Below, in pieces: positions 45,714 to 48,742 of a stretch of 48,742 bases of DNA. Under the pieces are notes generated by a model. The model worked only from the letters and a program-made list of their open reading frames with translations, had not been told where the DNA came from and did no database searches. The first letter of the stretch is position 1. The number at the start of each line of letters is the position of its first letter. Both the position numbers and the translations under genes were made by a program. This stretch comes from Burkholderiales bacterium (GTDB lineage Bacteria > Pseudomonadota > Gammaproteobacteria > Burkholderiales > SG8-41): NCBI GenBank assembly GCA_030684405.1, contig JAUXYA010000025.1:1-48742 (forward strand). The letters run 5' to 3'.

Positions 45714-46460
45714 ATGTCCATCTCCGTAATCATCATCACCAAGAACGCCGGTGCCACCCTCCGCCGCTGCCTCGAATCCGTGGCCTGGGCCGACGAGATC
45801 GTGGTGATCGATTCGGGCAGCAGCGACGACACGCTGGATATCTGCCGCGAACTGGGCACAAAGATTTCAGTCACCACCGACTGGCCGGGTTTCGGTCCGC
45901 AGAAGAACCGTGCGCTGGATGCCGCGTCCGGCGACTGGCTGTTCAACATCGATGCCGACGAATGGGTGACGCCGGAACTGGGCGACGAGATCCGCGCGGC
46001 GGCCGCGGGCGGCAGCGCGGCATCGGCGTTTGCCCTGCCGCGGCGTTCCAGCTTCTGCGGCCGCTACATGAAACATTCCGGCTGGTGGCCGGATTACGTG
46101 GTCCGGCTGTTCCGCCGCGACGCGGCGCGTTTCTCCGATGACCAGGCCCACGAACGCCTGATCGTCAACGGCGCGACGCACAAACTGAAGAACCCGCTGA
46201 TGCACGAGGCAATCAGCGACCTCGACCAGATGGTCGCCAAGATGAACCTTTATTCGACCGCCAGTGCGCGCGGACTGCATGCCCGCGGCCGCCGCGCGTC
46301 GATCGGCACCGCACTGCTGCATGGCGGCTGGGCCTTCTTCCGCACCTATGTGCTGCGGCTGGGTTTCCTCGACGGCCGCGAGGGCTTGATGCTCGCCATC
46401 GCCAATGCCGAGGGGTCGTATTACCGGTATGTGAAGTTGATGCTTCTGGGAAAGCGGTGA
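45714..46460 (+). CDS. WaaE-like LPS core family 2 glycosyltransferase
   Basis: 248 residues. SVIIITKNAGATLRRCLESV, VVIDSGSSDDT and NIDADEWVTPEL (DAD/E metal site) are typical of the WaaE/KdtX-type family 2 transferases that add the beta-1,4-glucose to heptose I of the LPS core. WWPDYVVRLFRRDAARFSDD is also a WaaE-type segment. It sits at the end of the polymer genes, beside the ligase-family gene, which fits core biosynthesis. The exact acceptor is not proven. Confidence 0.85.
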   Translation: MSISVIIITKNAGATLRRCLESVAWADEIVVIDSGSSDDTLDICRELGTKISVTTDWPGFGPQKNRALDAASGDWLFNIDADEWVTPELGDEIRAAAAGGSAASAFALPRRSSFCGRYMKHSGWWPDYVVRLFRRDAARFSDDQAHERLIVNGATHKLKNPLMHEAISDLDQMVAKMNLYSTASARGLHARGRRASIGTALLHGGWAFFRTYVLRLGFLDGREGLMLAIANAEGSYYRYVKLMLLGKR

Positions 46461-46504
46461 ATGGGGTGCGGTGAGCAGTAAGCAATGACCCACCGAGGTT
46501 TTAC

Positions 46505-46563
46505 CAATTACCCGTCACCATTCACCCCTTACCGCTCACTACTCACTACTCACCGTTCACCCA
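46505..46563 (+). repeat. TCAC-rich low-complexity spacer, copy 2
   Basis: CCAATTACCCGTCACCATTC followed by repeated ACTCACT/ACTCACC units, 59 bp just before the gene at 46568. It is related to the stretch at 45677-45709. Such spacers are non-coding and of unknown role. Confidence 0.6.
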
Positions 46564-46567
46564 ATCC

Positions 46568-47380
46568 ATGCAAATCGCAGTCGTCATCGCAACCTACAAC
46601 CGCCCCGACGCGCTCGCGGCGCTGCTCGAAGGGTATCTGCATCAGGATGCCGGCGACTTCGAGTTGATTGTCGCGGACGACGGATCGAAGGACGATGTGC
46701 GCCTGCTGACCGAGGACTATGCGCGACGCGCACCCTTTCCGGTGACCCATCTCTGGCACGAGGATCGCGGTTTCCGCGCCGCGGTGATGCGCAACCGCGG
46801 GCTGGCGGCGACGCAGGCCGAGTACGTGATCTATACCGATGCCGACTGCGTGCCGGCCCCGGATTTCGTGCGCCGCCACCGCATGCTCGCCGAATCCGGC
46901 TGCTTTCTGTCAGGCAACCGCGTGCTGTTGAGCGAAGCGCTGACGCAGCGCGCGCTGCGCGAGCACCTGCCGCTGCACGGCTGGTCATTCGCGCAATGGA
47001 CTGCCGCCCGGCTGCGCGGCGAAATCAACCGGCTGCTGCCGCTGCTGCGCCTGCCGGACGGTGCGTTCCGTCTGCGCACGCCGGAACGCTGGGAAGGCGT
47101 GAAGACCTGCAATTTTTCGGCCTGGCGCGCCGACCTGCTGCGCGTCAACGGATTCGATGAAGCCTATGCCGGACGCTGGGGCCTGGAGGATTCCGATCTT
47201 GCAATCCGCCTGATTCATGCCGGGGTCAAACACAAGAATGCGCGCTTCGGCGCTTCGGTGTTTCATCTCTGGCATCGCGAAGCCGACAAGCGCGGTTTCG
47301 ACGAGAACCAGCGTCTGCTCGACGAGCTGATCGCCTCGCGCCGCTTTCGGGCACAGCTGGGTGTAGACCAGTATCTCTGA
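46568..47380 (+). CDS. Family 2 glycosyltransferase, LPS-core type with galactosyltransferase-like C-terminus
   Basis: 270 residues. AVVIATYNRPDALAALL, IVADDGSKDD and YTDADCVPAPDF (DxD) give the GT-A fold. The C-terminal segment CNFSAWRADLLRVNGFDEAY then GLEDSDLAIRLIHAG is the Glyco_transf_7C-like region with the ED motif. It probably adds a hexose to the LPS core or the glycan. The start is ATG 46568 right after the TCAC-rich spacer. Confidence 0.87.
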   Translation: MQIAVVIATYNRPDALAALLEGYLHQDAGDFELIVADDGSKDDVRLLTEDYARRAPFPVTHLWHEDRGFRAAVMRNRGLAATQAEYVIYTDADCVPAPDFVRRHRMLAESGCFLSGNRVLLSEALTQRALREHLPLHGWSFAQWTAARLRGEINRLLPLLRLPDGAFRLRTPERWEGVKTCNFSAWRADLLRVNGFDEAYAGRWGLEDSDLAIRLIHAGVKHKNARFGASVFHLWHREADKRGFDENQRLLDELIASRRFRAQLGVDQYL

Positions 47381-47410
47381 ACATTAAAAATGTCATCTGG
47401 AATGCCTAAC

Positions 47411-47529
47411 AAAATGACTCTTTGTGCGCCATACCCGTAGCCCGGAGGGAGGCCGCAGGCCGGAGTCCGGGAACACAGTCGCTCATGGCAAGGACTGACC
47501 CGGATTACGCTGCGCTCCATCCGGGCTAC
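47411..47529 (+). repeat. Interspersed repeat, copy 2 (perfect terminal inverted repeats)
   Basis: 119 bp, 30 nt after the previous gene stop. The core runs from GTAGCCCGG (47437) to CCGGGCTAC (47521-47529), exact inverse complements. The left flank AAAATGACTCTTTGTGCGCC is shared with the other copies. This is the best preserved copy. Confidence 0.92.
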
Positions 47530-47602
47530 AACCCTGTAATCCGCTCACCTTGATGTTAGAGGAAAATTTGATTTTGTCAGGTGCTCTTAAAAACAAATAC
47601 TG

Positions 47603-48469
47603 ATGAATACCTCCGAAACGCCTTACCTTACGACCTGCCCGATCAGCTGCACGGCCCCGCTCGCCGACACGACACTGCGGCTGCGCGAAGGCCTGTTGCG
47701 CCGCTGCAGCGCCTGCGGCCAGTTGCTGAGCAGTGCCAGCGCAGCGCGCTACAGCGAGACCATGGCGCAGTTCGACGACAGCACCTTCAACATCACCGCG
47801 GGCCGCGCGCAGAAACGCCGCGATGCCGTCGCACACCGGCGGCTCATGCGCATCGCCGCGCTTCTCGACAAATCACCGCAAGACATCCGTCTCTGCGACG
47901 TCGGCTGTTCGCGCGGCCAGTTCGTCGCCGCAGCCATAGCCGCAGGCTTCAGCGCCGAGGGCGTCGAGCCTGCGCCGCAGATTGCGCAGGCGGCGCGCGA
48001 TGCCGGGCTGCCGGTGCGCACCGGCCTGCTCGAAGACCAGCAGTACGCGGATTCGAGCTTCGACGCGCTGACGCTGTTCGAAGTGGTCGAGCACCTGCGC
48101 GCGCCGCTGCCGCTGCTCGCCGAATGCCGGCGCGTGCTGAAACCCGGTGGCATTCTGCTGATCAGCACCGGCAATGCGGCGAGCTGGACAACAGGGGCAA
48201 TGGGCACGCGCTGGGATTATTTCGACATGGCGCGCGACGGCGGGCACATCAGCTTTTTCAATCTGCGCTCGATGGCCCTGCTTGCGGCCAGGGCCGGTTT
48301 CGAGGTCGCAGGCATAGATACCGCGCGGGTGAAATTCCACGACCGCGAAAACACGCCACGCTGGCGTTACGCCGCAGGCAAGCTGCTGGCCGAGGCGCTG
48401 AACCTGCCGGCGCGGCTGGCAGGGCGCGGCCACGACATGCTGGCCTGGCTGCGCAAGCCGGCGCAATAA
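47603..48469 (+). CDS. SAM-dependent methyltransferase with N-terminal Cys pairs
   Basis: 288 residues. The SAM motif is LCDVGCSRGQFV (97-108), with LFEVVEHLRAPLPL and [13 protein letters not shown] downstream, the Methyltransf_23 pattern. Four Cys near the N-terminus (Cys12, Cys16, Cys35, Cys38) look like a zinc-ribbon. It closes the visible glycan locus. The acceptor may be a core or O-antigen sugar. Confidence 0.83.
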   Translation: MNTSETPYLTTCPISCTAPLADTTLRLREGLLRRCSACGQLLSSASAARYSETMAQFDDSTFNITAGRAQKRRDAVAHRRLMRIAALLDKSPQDIRLCDVGCSRGQFVAAAIAAGFSAEGVEPAPQIAQAARDAGLPVRTGLLEDQQYADSSFDALTLFEVVEHLRAPLPLLAECRRVLKPGGILLISTGNAASWTTGAMGTRWDYFDMARDGGHISFFNLRSMALLAARAGFEVAGIDTARVKFHDRENTPRWRYAAGKLLAEALNLPARLAGRGHDMLAWLRKPAQ

Positions 48470-48493
48470 AACCGCAAACCAAGAACGCCTGAC

Positions 48494-48607
48494 AAAGTGG
48501 CTCTTTGTGCGCCATACCCGTAGCCCGGAGGGAGGCCGCAGGCCGGAGTCCGGGAACACAGTCGCCCATGGCAAGGACTGACCCCGGATTACGCTGCGCT
48601 CCATCCG
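48494..48607 (+). repeat. Interspersed repeat, copy 3 (right end truncated)
   Basis: 114 bp, 24 nt after the methyltransferase stop. The left arm GTAGCCCGG (48520) is intact but the right arm breaks off after CCATCCG, so it has lost CCGGGCTAC. The flank has two substitutions relative to copies 1 and 2. The rest of the window (48608-48742) holds no gene that can be supported. Confidence 0.87.
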
Positions 48608-48742
48608 TATATGGACTCCTCCCGGTTTGCAAACACGGCATGGATTGCAGTAGGTACGATTGCTCACGTATATCCGGCCTGTTCGTCGGGTCAATGACCC
48701 TGGCCATAATGGGCTATTCGCGCGCCTTCTCCTGATCGGGCT

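Noticed and set aside
45500-48607. CRISPR array
   Set aside because: The three repeats are about 1-2 kb apart with genes between them and are far longer than CRISPR repeats.
48258-48707. 149-residue - strand ORF at the end
   Set aside because: It crosses both the methyltransferase gene and repeat copy 3; no family features.
48505-48735. 76-residue ORF near the window end
   Set aside because: It lies mainly in the third repeat copy and has no recognisable domain.

Overview
The window is almost entirely one large surface-glycan locus from a Gram-negative bacterium, most likely a betaproteobacterium or close gammaproteobacterial relative. That assignment is an inference: it rests on the WbpL/WbpM/WbpV-type O-antigen enzymes, a WaaE-like LPS core transferase, O-antigen ligase-family proteins, and GTAGCCCGG...CCGGGCTAC interspersed repeats. 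About 38 protein genes were found and no RNA genes. Most genes run on the + strand with tiny gaps or 4-8 nt overlaps, so they are probably long polycistronic units. One four-gene block (25.6-30.3 kb) runs on the - strand.

Region A (1-12.65 kb) is visibly richer in A+T than the rest. It starts with the last codons of pseG, then a formyltransferase-like protein, pseI (pseudaminic acid synthase) and a GNAT acetyltransferase, so the activated sugar is pseudaminic acid or an N-acyl variant. It continues with a large GT-B-like protein, two divergent copies of a DUF4910/M28-like zinc hydrolase bracketing a sulfotransferase and two methyltransferases, an SGNH hydrolase and a PglK/MsbA-like ABC exporter. 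This looks like a pathway that builds, decorates (sulfate, methyl, acyl) and exports a nonulosonic-acid glycan.

Region B (12.65-25.6 kb) has higher G+C. It holds methyltransferases, two GT2 enzymes, a TIGR04371-like sugar O-methyltransferase, two more GT-B-like proteins, a radical SAM/SPASM protein, a 2OG-Fe(II) oxygenase, a Wzx flippase and a polytopic protein that may be a Wzy polymerase. Region C (25.6-30.3 kb, - strand) encodes a large GT-C-like membrane protein, a methyltransferase, a DPM1-like GT2 and an LPG-synthase-TM/flippase-like protein, resembling a self-contained lipid-linked sugar transfer module.

Region D (30.6-45.5 kb) reads as a second complete heteropolymer O-antigen pathway: methyltransferase, GT4, an 800-residue protein that appears to fuse a Wzx-like flippase to a Wzy/ligase domain, a WbuB-like GT4, a three-enzyme UDP-L-amino-sugar pathway (WbjB-like, RmlD-like without cupin, WbjD-like; best fit UDP-L-QuiNAc), WbpV, a C-methyltransferase, WbpL, WbpM and an O-antigen ligase-family protein. 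Region E (45.5-48.7 kb) has two LPS-core-type GT2 genes and a methyltransferase. Each of its intergenic gaps carries a copy of an approximately 118-bp interspersed repeat in the same orientation, and two gaps also have TCAC-rich spacer sequence.

Taken together, the locus encodes more than one route for exporting and polymerising glycans (ABC exporter, separate Wzx, Wzx-Wzy fusion, three Wzy/ligase-like proteins). It therefore looks like a mosaic of at least two glycan systems. Functions are inferred from motifs read by eye; no database search was possible.
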